64,000 bases of DNA from assembly GCF_047495875.1 (NCBI RefSeq), contig NC_092497.1:5031437-5095436 (forward strand), written 5' to 3'. Origin of the DNA: Pithys albifrons albifrons. Lineage: Eukaryota > Chordata > Aves > Passeriformes > Thamnophilidae. Of this stretch, positions 1 through 13,193 are shown piece after piece. A program made the position numbers and the translations under genes. Within the stretch, counting starts at the first letter, position 1; each line of letters starts with the position of its first letter. The notes under the pieces are model-generated. The model had not been told where the DNA came from. It made no database searches and saw nothing but the letters and a program-made list of their open reading frames with translations.

Positions 1-1263
1 ACGCTACTAATCAGGTGTCTGAACTTCTATGGAATACTGAGATTCTGAGCTACAAGTATTAGCTATGTGTGTGTTTCATCCAGGTATTCACTCTGTCTAT
101 TCTGAGCTCTCTCTCTTTTGGGACTTTTAGCATAATGGTCAGTTTCAAGGGGTTTGAATCTTTCCCTATCCTCAGAATTCAGTTTATTTCCCCAAAGGCC
201 AGGTGTATTTCAAATGAAGATGCCATACTGAAAAGAATTAAATAAATAAGGAAAAATTAAATATAAAGAGCAGGTTAGTATCTTCATTTTCCCTGCGGCT
301 AATTTTTTTCCCCACAGGTCATAAAAGCTGCTGGAACAATTATCATCCTCTTAAATTCTGGAAGAGCACTTTTAAATAATTTAAAAAGTAATCTGTTTTT
401 TTAACATAATTACTATCATTATATTTTTTTACATGGGAGGGAACTAAGAGATAAGTACCTTTGAAGTCAATAAATACTTTGGCCTGAAGCCCCAGAACTT
501 TATCTGTGAAGTGTTTATCTCACTAATCCTCCCTAGAAAAACAAAATAATTATTGCTTAACGATAGTAGATATGAATTTTCTCTTTCAATTACTAAGTAG
601 GATGCTGAAATATTTTTCAGTATTAGGGGAACATCTCTTAAACCTGGTTGGAAATGAAGAAGCATGAAGTGAAAAAGGGATCTCAAACCCACAGGCACAG
701 CTTTTTCCCTGTTGCCCACAACACAAGTAGCAACACAAGAGTTTGGCTCCCTCCATGAACCTTGCAGGAATCTTTCCTCTGCTGTTAGTCAATAAAACCC
801 CTGAGGAAGGAAAGATCCCATTTACTAATAAGATTTCAAGGGTCACTAAGGGAAGACTTTTCATTATAGTGGTCTTGTTTTCTGAGGAATGGTTAAAGAC
901 TTGTCAAGGTGAACTACCGAGAGATGTAATCTCTTTCTAATCTCTGGGAACTGCCACTTTCTGTTATTAATATTGCTTACCCCACCATGGGCTACAACTC
1001 TGGAAAATATGCAACACTTGCCTGACATTAGGCACATTTTCAAAATCCATTGATTTTCATTACACTCGAGCATGTGTCTAAAGAAAAGTTATATTTCCTT
1101 CTCTCTCTTGGGAAAATAAATTATCCCTTGATTTAAATAACATCATATTGGTAAATAATTTAAGTTCAAGATTGACAAAAAGGTATATAAATAATCATCT
1201 CATTCCCCATGCATATTTCAAATGTTCATTTTCAGGGCCAGAGCTATTAACAGCTACTAATCA
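1..1263. other. No gene recognised (AT-rich single-copy DNA)
   Basis: Several frames of 60-90 codons are open on either strand, but none shows a motif, biased composition or convincing splice context. No repeat family was recognised here. Confidence 0.6.
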
Positions 1264-1400
1264 TGGATTCATAAAATAATTAAGGTCAGAAGGGACCTCT
1301 GGATATTATACAATCTAGCCTGATACTAAATGTGGACTTAATTAAATCAGGTTGCACAGGACCTTGTACACTTGAGTTCTGAGTATCTCCAAGTATGGAG
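1264..1400 (-). mobile_element. CR1 LINE, degraded 3' fragment
   Basis: Read on the minus strand this is the last part of a CR1: the plus strand shows the complement of the usual 3' end (cataaaataattaaggtcag, then agggacctctgg), followed by the complement of the conserved stretch around caggttgcacaggaccttgt and gagtatctccaagtatggag. It is heavily diverged and short, so it is an old, 5'-truncated insertion with no coding value. The boundaries are approximate. Confidence 0.7.
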
Positions 1401-4400
1401 GTGCTATTATTGCTTTTATTGTTGTTGTTGCTGCTATTAAAATTATATATTGCTATAAACAAAGCAGAAATTGAGACTGAACACTTTCAGTTCTGTCATC
1501 ACTGCCCATATGTGAATTTTTAATCCACCCTTTCTGTGCAATGTTCTCCCCAAAGATGCAGTGAAAGTTTGTTATTTAAGTCGCTACAACTGGAGAAAAA
1601 AAATGCATTGTGTCATCTGTAACTCATCAGATGATACCACCTCTAAATTGTGCCTTTACATGTCTGTGCCCTCCCTGTTCCCTTCAAGGTAACTGTTAAG
1701 TTCATAATATTCTCAACCTCATGGTAAGGAGCCAGAGGTGAGGTGGGTGATGATCGTGTGGAGAGACTTGAGTATTGTGGGAAGGAGAAGGGGATGATTC
1801 TGATTAGGAAAACCAGGGGCAGAGTAGAGAGACTGGTTGCCTTGCTACCTACTGGGAGCTGGGAACTGGTGGTAGAAGGGAGCCTGGAGAAATAGTAATT
1901 AGGGACACCAATGGTCAGATTCCCTGAAGAAAATATCCTCTAAATGAAAGCTGAAAAATATGGGTGAGAGACTGGTTTAGGAATAATAAGAGGTTGGAGC
2001 AAAGGACTGAGAGGATTACACCTGCAAATACTGTAAGGATTATTAGAGACACTATTAAATTGAAGGTGCCATTTTCTCCCTCTTAAAATAAGCCATGTGA
2101 GAAGAAGGAGCATAGTAAACTAAAAATCACCCACTGATCCAGAAGCTACAACCCATCAAGCAGGGTTTTCATGCTCTCCTGGGCCCATCACAAAAACCAC
2201 CCACTATTTCCATTTCCTTAACTCCTACTGCTGCAGAATTTTATAATCCTACTGCATTGTTCTGCTTTTCCCTCATCTTTTTTTCTCTGTAAAAGACAGA
2301 CAGGGGATAAATTTACGGAACTTATTGTTCCTAAAGTAGCACAGGCTGTAAATTATTCCTGTGCATCTGCTCTCAGATTCTGATGGATGTCCTTAGCTGT
2401 TTGATACAATCTCTGTGAAGTCAAAATTGAATATGCTTTTTCACCCTGTCTTGATCCAGTACTACCACCAATCTCCTCCTTATATCTTCATCTCCTTTCA
2501 GCTGTTTTCACTTGAAAATCTACCCAGATCTCTTTTTTTCTTTTTTTCCTTCCCACCTCCCCCCAGTTCCAAACTCAATATTTCAATTCTTAAACCAACT
2601 TCTCTTCCAGAATACTTCTTATCTGTCTTCCCAACTCCTTAAAACAATGTCTTAGATATTGAGCCCTCATAACAACCTGTTTCACTGAATTCATCTTGAA
2701 CCAGTTATACTAAAACAAAAGAAGAAATTAATTAGCAATTACAGTTCCAGAGTTGGATCTAATGCCTGACTTCAGAAAAATCCATGACAACCAAAATCCA
2801 GGGGGATTGCACCACGACAGGCTTTGTGTCTTGTGGCCTAATTGGAGCATTCTCTATATAAGTTGGGTCTTCAATGGAATTATGCAGGAAGCTACTTTGC
2901 AGAGCTGTTAGCTTTGTGTATGACAGGCTGTATATATTTCTTGTTTCAGAGTTGAATTTCTGCTTTGTCTCTAGTGTTCACAGAGCCAAAGGGCCACCTG
3001 ACATCAGTGTGTCAAACTGTGTGTCAAATGCTTACCATCTGAGCTTGTAAAATCATAATGCATCTTCCAGATGTGAAAGTATTGTGATTCTTCTGAAGTT
3101 TCAGTTTATATTTTGTGCAAATGAAAAAAAACCCCACCAAATCTATGTCATGTGGATGCTCTAGTGCCACTTGGAAAGCTATTTCAGAATAATGTCTTTC
3201 TTCCCAAAATTTGCTTTCCTATATTAGGACATCTTTTTGCTTGGACATTACAGCTCTGCGTAGGCTGTTAAGTGAAACAGAAAGATTAAGTATGAGTATA
3301 CTATAAGTAAATTCAGCTCTATACTGGAATTAACCATTCTTTTTGCTAAAAGTTTTGGAATCATCCTGTGCACAGTTTTACTCACTGCTGTTTAGGGCTC
3401 TCCAAATAGCCCTTGCAGAATTAGTAGTAGGTATACACCTTTTCTTGAAGAAACAGGGAGTCCAGTAGCATGGATGAAAGCCATTTCACACCAGCATGTC
3501 TGAGCAAGAAAACCCACATTTAAATCACTTGTATAAAGCCACTGAAACAAAACTACACTTTCTTCCCATATTTTCAGAAATTCAAAACATATGAGTTTCA
3601 TGTGGAACTGTAATATGTCTTGTTGCCCAAAACTTTAAGCAGAACACCTTGACTTACAACATTTACTTTCAGAACTTCCGTTTTGCCTTTACCTCACTTG
3701 ATCTTGGAATTATTTCACACTTTCTTCCATGATGGTAGATTAAAAGATTTAGTAAAAATCTAATAAAAAGTGAATAGAATATCCATTCTGCTTGGCAACC
3801 CCTTCAAATATCACCACATATAATCCAAGCTATAGCTGCTTATCCTGATTAGCAGAAGACATTTACAAAATATAGAAGAACAATCTAGCAAGCTATTGAA
3901 TGAGGCAATAGTGATGTATCTATCCCTGCAGAAGTAAGAAAACTCTGCTGGAGTCAATATCTGAAGGCAGGTGGTGAAGAGAAACGGAGTATTAAAAGGG
4001 AAAAGATCTGAGGGAAAGATTAAGCTATAATCACTACAAAAGTTTCTGTAATAGAAAATCAAGCCACTGCTTTGCATGGTTCCATTCTGTCTGAGTTGTT
4101 CAGGTTGGCATTAAACAATATAAGATTAAGCACTTGTCAGACAAACTAATGAGTTTTGGATTGATTTCTGTCTTCTGCAATGCTACTAGCATTTTTGACA
4201 GGTATGATTTATAGGGCATTCTTTGGGCCTGTTCATGAGAAGAGCTGTTTATTTTGGTTGATGGACAGGGTTTCTAATGTTCCCAGTGGAGTGTGCAGAT
4301 GGCAGGAAGGACAGTAATCTTTGAGACCATCTCTCAATGTCTGGGGTATGTCTCTTATAAATTTGTAATCAAGATCTCATGAAACTAATGTGGGCAGGCT

Positions 4401-5840
4401 GCCACTGAAATTGTTTTTGCGACCTTTGGCCAATATAATGCTCCCTGAAAAATGTATGTCTGGTATTTTGCTGGTTAGTAAATGGAGCCTGTATAGGCAA
4501 TCAAGGAACTATACTTTCCTTTTTAACTGATGAGACATATATACACAGATGCAGAGTTTTACACATTTACAGTTCTATTCCCTCTGGCTTAGAAGAATTT
4601 TTTTGGTATATTTTATGTCTATAGATATTTAGTGCACTAGTAGACTACAGAAAAGCAGCCAGACAGTCTGTGTTGGAAACTTAATAGAATCTCTAAGGCG
4701 TGAAGATAACAAATCTAAGCAGCTGCACCACTGAATAATTTTTATTCTCATCTGCTGTACTTTCTATTGTTATTTTTTCTATTTGTCTTGTCCATAGTTA
4801 GATTGCACAGTCTTAGAATGTATACTAACTTTAAGCTGATATAGTTGCATTGACTGAAAAAGTTGCATGAATATAGAGAAAACACAGGCCTGTCTCCTAT
4901 AATTTTCTTACTTCTAAAATCTAAATAACCAATTTCTAAAGACAATGTAAAATATATTGAATAACACACATATAAACATCTTCTGAAAGCTTGAGAAGAG
5001 TACTAATGGTGGTGTAAATTTAAACATCCAAGATGGACTGCTTTCACAGCTGTCAGGTGGTAAATAATGGTGACACCACGCTAAGACGATTCCACAATTT
5101 GACTGAAATTCCAGTCCTGCACAGGTCAGCTGTCAAAAATTTGGTTTCCAAGCACTATGAATATGGGAAGTTTGGTTTTCTGAGAATTTAAACTGCTGCT
5201 ATATTTAACTTTAGGGTGTTACCAGTTTGAAGCCTTTGACCTGTCCTGTTATTCAGATCCTTTTGTTCTGTTAAGTCCTAAATCCACTGATCGGGCTTTC
5301 CTCTCCCCCAGCCTTTATGAACTGTGTATATGTCTTAAAACAAACCCTATATTTTCCTGAAGATAACTCTGTCTCTGTACCATTCTGCATGTAGGATGAT
5401 GATTTTCCCTCCAGAACAACAATAAACACTGAATGCAGTTTGAACATAACCAGAAGTATAATGATGCTCCAGTGGTTAGCTAAAACACTGACAGACTCAG
5501 GTACTTCCAGTGGCCTCTGGCCCTGTTTGAGTCAGGCTTGGGTACACAAGATATCCATACAGGACAAACAGGGATGATACAGAGCCCTTTAGGACTACCA
5601 ACTTCTTGATGTCTGTTGTTAAGCAACTACATCAAATCTTGAACACACCACTGCATATTATTGAGATCAAATTGATGAACCTGAAGTGTAATGGATAATT
5701 TTCTTTCCCTCTGCTATGTATGGGTGCCATTTTTTGGTGTTTTTTTTTTTTTATTTTCCATTTGTTATTCCTGATGACACCTAACTTAATCCAAAGATGG
5801 TGTGATTCACACATAGTATGATTCCTGGGCTTTTCTGTGC
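1401..5840. other. No gene recognised (about 4.4 kb)
   Basis: Single-copy AT-rich DNA. A long pyrimidine tract at about 2528-2566 ends in CAG and resembles a splice acceptor on the plus strand, but no plausible exon follows it. A T-rich run occurs near 5737-5753. No repeat family or RNA gene was recognised. Confidence 0.55.
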
Positions 5841-5906
5841 AGGGCCAGGAGTTGGACTTTGATGATACTTGTGAGTCCCTTCCAGCTCAGAATATTCTGT
5901 GATTTT
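5841..5906 (+). mobile_element. CR1 LINE, terminal 3' remnant
   Basis: About 65 bases match the CR1 3' end: a gttggactttgatgat-like block, then gtcccttccagctcagaat and the tail ttctgtgattttgtgg, a decayed form of the ATTCTATG octamer repeat. Only the last part of the untranslated region survives. Confidence 0.75.
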
Positions 5907-6072
5907 GTGGAACATTTCTTTCTAGTGTAGCTATTTTAAGTAAGTTTATGACAGCGTACATCATATCCATAACAGGAATAAAACTCATGAGTCATTGACT
6001 CCATGTTGTTTGTGGTCATTTCAGGATTCATGTCTTTATTACCATTCTAACCTCAATATGAAAATGATTAAA

Positions 6073-6112
6073 AAACCCAACAAACCAAACCAAACTAACC
6101 AAAACCACAAAT
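6073..6112. repeat. A/C-rich low-complexity tract
   Basis: An irregular run of AAC, AAAC and CAAAC units with no strict period. It directly precedes the nested repeat at 6115-6182. Confidence 0.7.
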
Positions 6113-6114
6113 AA

Positions 6115-6182
6115 AAAGTGTACATCCATACTTTAAGTAAGTACTTAAAGTACACTTAAAGTGTACATCCATACTTTAAGTA
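6115..6182. repeat. 25-bp direct repeat enclosing an inverted repeat
   Basis: A 25-base sequence starting aaagtgtacatcc occurs identically at 6115-6139 and 6158-6182, offset 43 bases. Between and overlapping the copies, actttaagta (6130-6139) is followed two bases later by its exact reverse complement tacttaaagt (6142-6151). The exact identity of the two copies suggests a recent local duplication, for example by template switching at the hairpin. Confidence 0.9.
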
Positions 6183-7829
6183 TCAGCGCAAGTCCAGCGC
6201 TGATCATGCTTTCTTTTGTCTCAGAAAGTGGAAAATTAAACATTGCAATAAATCCCTACTCCTTCTCTATCTCTTTCACTTGATGCCCCCCAGGAAGATG
6301 TCCCAGCTGCTTGAGAGCTCTATCCACTCTACACCAGAAGCAGAATGAGGCATATTTTTCACATACAGGAGCAAGAGATTTCTGTCCCTTAGCCCCTTGA
6401 TGTCTAATTTGGCTTAGACATAGTTGAAACTCACAGACAGACTCTTTGGGATCTGACTTGTTTGCAGTGAATTTCTGCCAAAGTTCATAGAGTTAATTCA
6501 AGACTCAGAAAGAAAACCCACATTGCGCTGTGATTTTATTGACCCCTGCAGTAAATAAATCTCCCCTCCCTCAAATGAGTGAGCAAGTCCAACACACAAC
6601 CCATTTCTCACCACTGTTTTTCTTTGTTTTGATCTCTCAAGAACAAAAGTTATTTTGCTTCCTCTATTTGGCTCCTGCAGGTTAAAAGGACAGATGAATT
6701 TGGGTGAAATAGTACAACTGTCACCTACTGATTTCAAATGAGGGTCTGGGAAAAGATTGCCCAGGACTTCAGGTGGCAGATGACTTTTTTTCTCATACTG
6801 AATGTCAAAAATTAATTCATGGGAAGAAAAAAAATTCTTGAAAGAAAAATAATAACTTTGATGTCATATTGTAGGTAATCCAAATTTCACTTTCTGGCCT
6901 AAGAACTCTGCTATTCACATCCAATAGCAAATGAATCAATCTCAGACTGTTATGGACTATTATTACTTCTGTGTATATAGCAATTAAATCTCATGGACTT
7001 GGCTCTTCTCATTTTCCATCTGTCCTGTGTCAATGAGCTGTGCCAGCGACCTTTCTATGACCATGGCCATACTCTGTACTGCAATTTCCCCACTTGTGCA
7101 GTGAAAATAATGACAATTTTCCTTCCAAGGCCATAGGAAGATATGACAATGAATAATGTCCTATGGGTCTAATTCAAAGTCCACTGAAATAGCTGAGAAT
7201 CTGAATTCAACATGCATTCAATCAGGTGCTATAAAGGCCAAATCATTCTATTACAGAACAAATCTCAGGATTAATATGGTCTCATTTGTGAGGCAGCAAA
7301 TCATTTAGCAATCAACACTAATTTCAGCAAACAGATTTGTTTATTAATTTCTTCATCATTCATTTTTCATTCTACAATTTTCAGCCTTTGGCAGGTTCCC
7401 AGTGAAAATCTACATTGTGCTTGTTGTCCAGAATGCTATTCTGTGATTGCCCTTCAGAATCATATGGCAAGAATTTTAATCTATTTGGTGCAATGACTGA
7501 AAGAGACAAATAATCACTTATGATATGTTTTCCTTTTATTTCCTTCCTCCCCCCCCCCCCTTCAATGAAGAATTCCTTGAAATTTTTCAAAGTAGTGCAG
7601 ATCCCTGTGAAATAGAGAAAAGTCAGAACCTAGGGGATTTTACTAAAAGCACCCAACTTTCCGGGGAGTTTCCAGGAGATAAGGTCTAATTTATGGAAGA
7701 CATCTAACTCTCAGTGAAGTCATAATTAAAGGTCCATGTAGTGAACAGGTTAATCCTAAGAAAAAAGCCAGAGCACCATGTTTGGCAAGACCCACTGCAA
7801 GAATCTGGAAGAATCAGCAAAATTAGACC
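6183..7829. other. No gene recognised; contains a C12 run
   Basis: AT-rich DNA without a recognisable gene or repeat family. A run of 12 cytosines lies at 7549-7560. Confidence 0.55.
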
Positions 7830-8177
7830 GAGTTGAAAAGTTCATGAGGATGAAGAGCAAAAATACGACCACCACCAGATGAAGTAGCAGGATCTCCCCT
7901 CATAATATTCCTCAAAATGGACAGCTCCGCCCCAACTCTGCCTGCTATGAATATAACTAGATATTGCAATATTATAATCATGCATGAATATGTAGGTAAA
8001 AATATTGTAATCCCTCACTAGAAATGTATAAATACTGTAGCTTCTCACTGTAGATTTTGGAGCTCTTTTGTCCGATACTAATCGGAGAGTTTCCCCAACG
8101 TTGTCTTAATAAATACCTTGCTGTTTATTGACTAAAAATTTGTCTCTAAACAGTTTGTTCTGCCTTTTTGGGCATCA
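7830..8177 (+). mobile_element. Probable LTR of an endogenous retrovirus, likely solitary
   Basis: The order of signals is that of an LTR: a TATA box (tataaat, 8027-8033), then about 80 bases on an AATAAA polyadenylation signal (8108-8113) followed by a GT/T-rich stretch, then a short U5-like segment ending near ggcatca at 8177. No gag, pol or env frame and no second copy were seen beside it, so a solitary LTR is the simplest reading. The right end at CA is a reasonable guess. The left end is not resolved, and no target duplication was identified. Confidence 0.55.
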
Positions 8178-11100
8178 CCTGGATAAATTTTACTTACATA
8201 GATTACTATGTCAAATGTCTAAACATGACCTTACTCTGTGGCCTTTCCTGGAACTTTTGGAATTAGGCTAGGGACTACAGGCTATGTCTGTCCTGGTAAA
8301 TTAGATGTTTCTGGTACTGTTTGACAGTGAGGCCATCAGGCAAAGGATCAACACAAAAATAACATTTCTTACTGTCCAGAGCTGAGTGGCTGTATGCAAA
8401 GTGCCTGCTGAGATTGGCTTATTGTCCAAGAAAACTTCCAGGATATTCTGGGACCTGTTAGTAAAACTGCAAGTCAACCAAGGTCAATGTCACACAAGTG
8501 AAACTTTCTACAAATAAACAGTTTAAAAGACCATACTCTAGAATCTGGGAATACACTTTATCAATCAAAATGTCTGAGTTCAGCAGAATGCAGATTGACA
8601 AATAGTTCCTTTAGATTAATAAACCATTTTACTTAAGATCAGAAAAGGGTGGTGGGTCCAAGTAAGTTCAGGCATATAACTTGGTCATCTAACATCATCT
8701 TCAGTTTCAGATATTTCTGTTTATGGCTAAAGGATCCAAACATGTGCCTCCAGAGACTCTTTTGGGGAAATTGAAAGAGGCGAAGAGTTTGGGTGCCTTT
8801 AAAGAGTTGGAATCATGAATAGTTTGATTACATGAGACCTGGAACATTTTTTGCTTCCTTTCATACATTAAAATCTCATTCATGTTTTTGCCTATTTATC
8901 CCCTCCCTTGCCCCTCAAAATCTAGCCTTCTATTTCCAATTCCTGACTTTATAAAATAAATTGTATTTGAGAGCATAAAAAGTATGCCTGCAATTATTTG
9001 ACTTCATTGATAAAGAAGACTAAAGACAGTATCTCATGGCAAGGGTAGTGAAACATTGGTGGTTTGCCTAGGGAAGCTGTGGAATATCCAGCATGGAAGG
9101 ATTTTAAGAATGGAAAATACAAATATACCTGAAATGCACTATCTCAGCTGATATTTTAATGGGGCAAAGGAATGGATCAGAAGACCTCTAGAGACCCTGA
9201 TTGTGTTATTATGTAGGAGCCTAGAGTTTTACAGATTAACAGTTCTTAAAATCTGACTGGAATTTCATGTCACCCTCCTGGAAAACAGGCAATTAAGTGA
9301 AAGTAAAGATAATCAAATTAAAGTTTTCAAATTTGATAAATGTACACTTAAGTAATTTTAAAAAAATGAAATGTCAATGATTATTTTGGTTGTTTACATA
9401 ACATTATAATTTCAAATAAAGTTGTTTATTAATTATATGCCTTCCCCAGTGATTTTTATGTTAAGGCATAAAACAAAATAAAAGAAACACTTTGTCTACC
9501 AGTGTTAACATCATATTAATTTATGTATAGAGAGACACAAAGGGGGAAAAAAAATAAACAAAACAAAACACTACCTTTGAAATCCCTGTGAATCCTGCAA
9601 AGCCATAATTTTGCCCAAGTTTTCAAGCATTAACAGCCAGTTTGATATCAATTACCTGAATCAGTAAAGCACTTGGAATACAAATTTTGACACCTAATTT
9701 TGATAACATACAGAGTCCTATGTTCCATGGATATGTCTAAAACAAACTATTTGGAGATCCAAACAACATAATGGGAGAAGAAGGCCTGTGGACCTGAAGA
9801 GTAGATACAGTTTGTATTTGCTGAAATAAATTAAATTCCCTTCAAACAGAGGTTGAAAATATGTTCCTTGACTTTGGGATTCAGCAGCAAAGATTCAGAA
9901 CAGTGACCCTGTTTATCTCATATTTTAATCAGAAGATGCACCACCTCTCACATCTGATGAATTCTCTCACATGTCATCTCAGTCATGGCTCTCATCTAAT
10001 TAAACTCTTTGTATGATCTACTAAACCCATTAATTCTATTGTAGCTAAATCCTTTGTTGTTACTCATTTTTTGACTCCACAGAAGTAAACAGAAAGACTT
10101 CATGTGACCTTCAATATGGGAAGTCTCATTGGATTTACCACCTGCTCCACTGATGGCCAACTGACCAAATTTTAAGGTGTCCAGAATAATTTTTGTAATG
10201 AGTACAGTTTTAGTAGACATTTAATCAACTTACCCCTGTTAAATATTTATCCAATTATGCAAGTGATAACCGAAAAATGAATTAATTCCTTTTAACGTAA
10301 TATAAAATAGCACATAGCAGAAGGGAATTTTATCATTAAAGATATAATGAGATCATGAACACCTCCAAAGGGGTGAGTTAATCAAATAAGACCATAATAT
10401 GACAAGCAGCCTGTCAAAAGAAATTCTATTTGCTGCAGTACGCGAGTTGCATTTGAGTTAATAGAGTCGTGTAACCACCCTACCAACCTTGTTAGAGGAT
10501 GTCACACTCAGCTTCATTGATGAAGGAGGACAAAAGCAGATTGTAGTTGTATGAAAGGAGAATTCTAAGAGCTGATACTGGCAATGGGTGTAATTACAGG
10601 AACTACTGACAGGTAGAGATCCAGACCCTTACCTCGGGTACATAATGCGTATTGCCCTCCATTCTTCAAAATTATAATCGCCCCCAGGGATTAAGTGCAT
10701 ATATATAGGTGTGTACACTTGAAGTACTAACTGTATAGGGAGAACAGCCTGAAGCATATGGTGAAGGATATTCAAGATGTTTAATTTTCTCCTGAAAAGG
10801 AACAGTTTAGGGCTTTTGCTTGTCCAGAATCTTACAGCACCATTGACTTCAGCTGAGCTCTGGTAATTTACACAGTCTAATGCTGTGTCTCACAGTATGT
10901 AATCTTTTCCCATTAATATTTACCTGCTGTGCCATAATGACTACAAAACGCCTGACAATAGCTAGACAGTGGGTGTTCTGCAACTACACAAATCATAATC
11001 ATGCTACTGGTACCTTGTGCTTCCTCCATTTATTTGTCATATTCATCTGGTGTCCCTCCTACATAGACTAAGAGTAGACACTCTCTCCAAGTACAGTTAT

Positions 11101-12965
11101 CCTGCATTGGGAATGAAAATAGTATTGCAGGAACATTAGACATAAAGTAACATCTGATTTCTAATAGCAAACATGATAATACAGAAGTTCAAGGCAAATA
11201 TAATTTTGGAATAATTTTCAGCTTGTTTTTTGTAGAAGAATGAATATAAGATACCAAGAGATCAAAGGATTAGCTCGTGATCACACTATTGACAGATAAT
11301 CTTCCAGCTGTAAAGGGAAAAAATATGAGGAGGTTCTTGTCATTATTAAGAATAACTTCACTGCATGTACAAAATATTACCAAGTCTAAAGCTGTACAGA
11401 AGCTGTCACAATAAATCATGAATCATGTAGACAGTCATTGAAATTCATATTTTGTGAACTTTCTGAAAAAGTACGAAATAAATGCTGACACAGTATGCTA
11501 GCTTTGGATAAGTTTGTCTTTTGAAAACTTCAGGAATTAAAAACAGCTCATGCAGAGGGAAGTACCGTGGATTTAAGTTGAAAATCATATTAACTTGTCT
11601 GCAGTGAGCTATCTTACTGATCATCCTATTGTCTTACTGCTCCTGTGATCTTTGCAAAAGAGAAGACATGACAATGACACCTCTGAACCTTGTCTGCCTG
11701 AAACACAGCTTCATCTGAAAAAAATAATTTTACCGGAACTGGGATGTAAAAATCATATATATGAAATTGCCTAAAAAAGAAAATACAGTAATAGGAGTGG
11801 GTAGAAACAGCACCAGCAACCAAAACATAGACACATAAATATTATTAAAAAAATACATAAAAAATCAATGTTATACATTGGATTTCAGATGATCCTTATA
11901 CAAGACTGTCTTTATCACTTATCTTGTGATTCTGTGATAAACTCATAACTCACTATTTGTTCCCTATTTTACTGAGCCTTGCAACATTTTATTTGTGAAT
12001 CAATTTCTACCTGTCATTTCAGAACAACTGTGCTTCACTTACACTGCCCTTTGTCTCTATCTATTCCTAGTCCCTTTAATATAGAGAAAGCCTCTTTTAT
12101 GAGTTACTGCTGCGACTGCTGCAATGGGACACTCAGCTTGGCTGGAGAAGCAGGCACAGTTTATTACAAACGTCAGAGCATCCTGACCTCCCCAAAAAGT
12201 GAGTTATAGGATTTGCAGGACACCTACAATATTGGCCCCAAAGGGGAGGACCCCGTCTTCAGTCAGATGGAGCTGCTCGGTGTTTCTGCTTCAACTCCTC
12301 CCTAATTTTGCATTGCGACATTTTGCTGATTATTTTTTCATTAGTAAAATATATAGTAAATCAACCTGGGGTGTTTCTTAAATACCTGCAAGTAGATTTT
12401 TTGTATCCTTCACGTAAAAGCAAACAGCTTCAGAGAGGAATATTAAGTGGCAACCAGTGAAATCATGTAGCAGATGAAACGACTGACGTGAGGGAGATGG
12501 TTGCGCATTAAAATATACCTCCCATGTCTAAGTACTGAAGATGCTAAAGCACTGAACAAGCTTCTAGAAGTTCAGGATGGAAAAAAAATCACACAAAGAG
12601 GCAGAAATTTTAGTCTCAAGAACTGTTTGAAACACCCGTTGTACATGAAACCCGAGGCGCAGGAGTTAGGTGCAAGCCATAGAGGAAAAAATGTATAGGA
12701 AACCATCAACCCCAACAAAAAGACTTTGCCACCCAAAATAGAATCTAAGGTGGGACATCAGCACATGTTTTCTCAGTCTACATGAGTTGTCAGGTACATT
12801 CATCCAAGTAAGTCAGACTGGGATCTGATCTTAATTGAGCTCAGTTTAAGCATCCAGATGTAGGCATTGGTACATGGGGTAGATTTCTAAGCTATTTTTG
12901 CAGTCAGTGGAATGAGATAATACAGCCCCATTGGTATTTAGTGCATGAATTCAAAACCAAATTTG
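8178..12965. other. No gene recognised (about 4.8 kb)
   Basis: AT-rich DNA with no supported gene. An A-rich run with AAAAC units lies near 9546-9572. A weak CR1-tail-like sequence (tgtgattctgtgat) near 11924 is too short to assign. Confidence 0.55.
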
Positions 12966-13077
12966 GCTTTAGCAACCTGATCCAATGGAAGGTGTCCCTC
13001 CACTCAGTAGATGGAACTAGATGAGCTTTAAGGTCTGTTTCAGCCCAAGCCATTCTAGGATTCCATGATTCTAAGAA
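12966..13077 (+). mobile_element. CR1 LINE, terminal 3' fragment
   Basis: The run gcaacctgatccaatggaag, then ggaactagatgagctttaag, then cagcccaagccattctagga and the octamer-like tail ccatgattct follows the CR1 3' end in order on the plus strand. It is diverged and short. Confidence 0.8.
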
Positions 13078-13193
13078 TTTAGGTGAGTAGCCAGCTAGTT
13101 TGTGATGATGATTTGTGGCAGGAAACAATCCAACAGGACCAACCATGCTGATAAACTCTCTACTCACTAAAAGGACAGCTTCACTGTCCAGCA

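Noticed and set aside
981..1077. Minus-strand 97-bp block with a good pyrimidine tract, AG acceptor and GTAAGC donor
   Set aside because: The translation (HMLECNENQWILKM...) does not look like a conserved protein segment. It is a useful reminder that exon-like patterns arise by chance here.
11881..11937. Possible CR1 tail (tgtgattctgtgat)
   Set aside because: Only the tail-like dozen bases match convincingly. The upstream sequence is too diverged to support a call.
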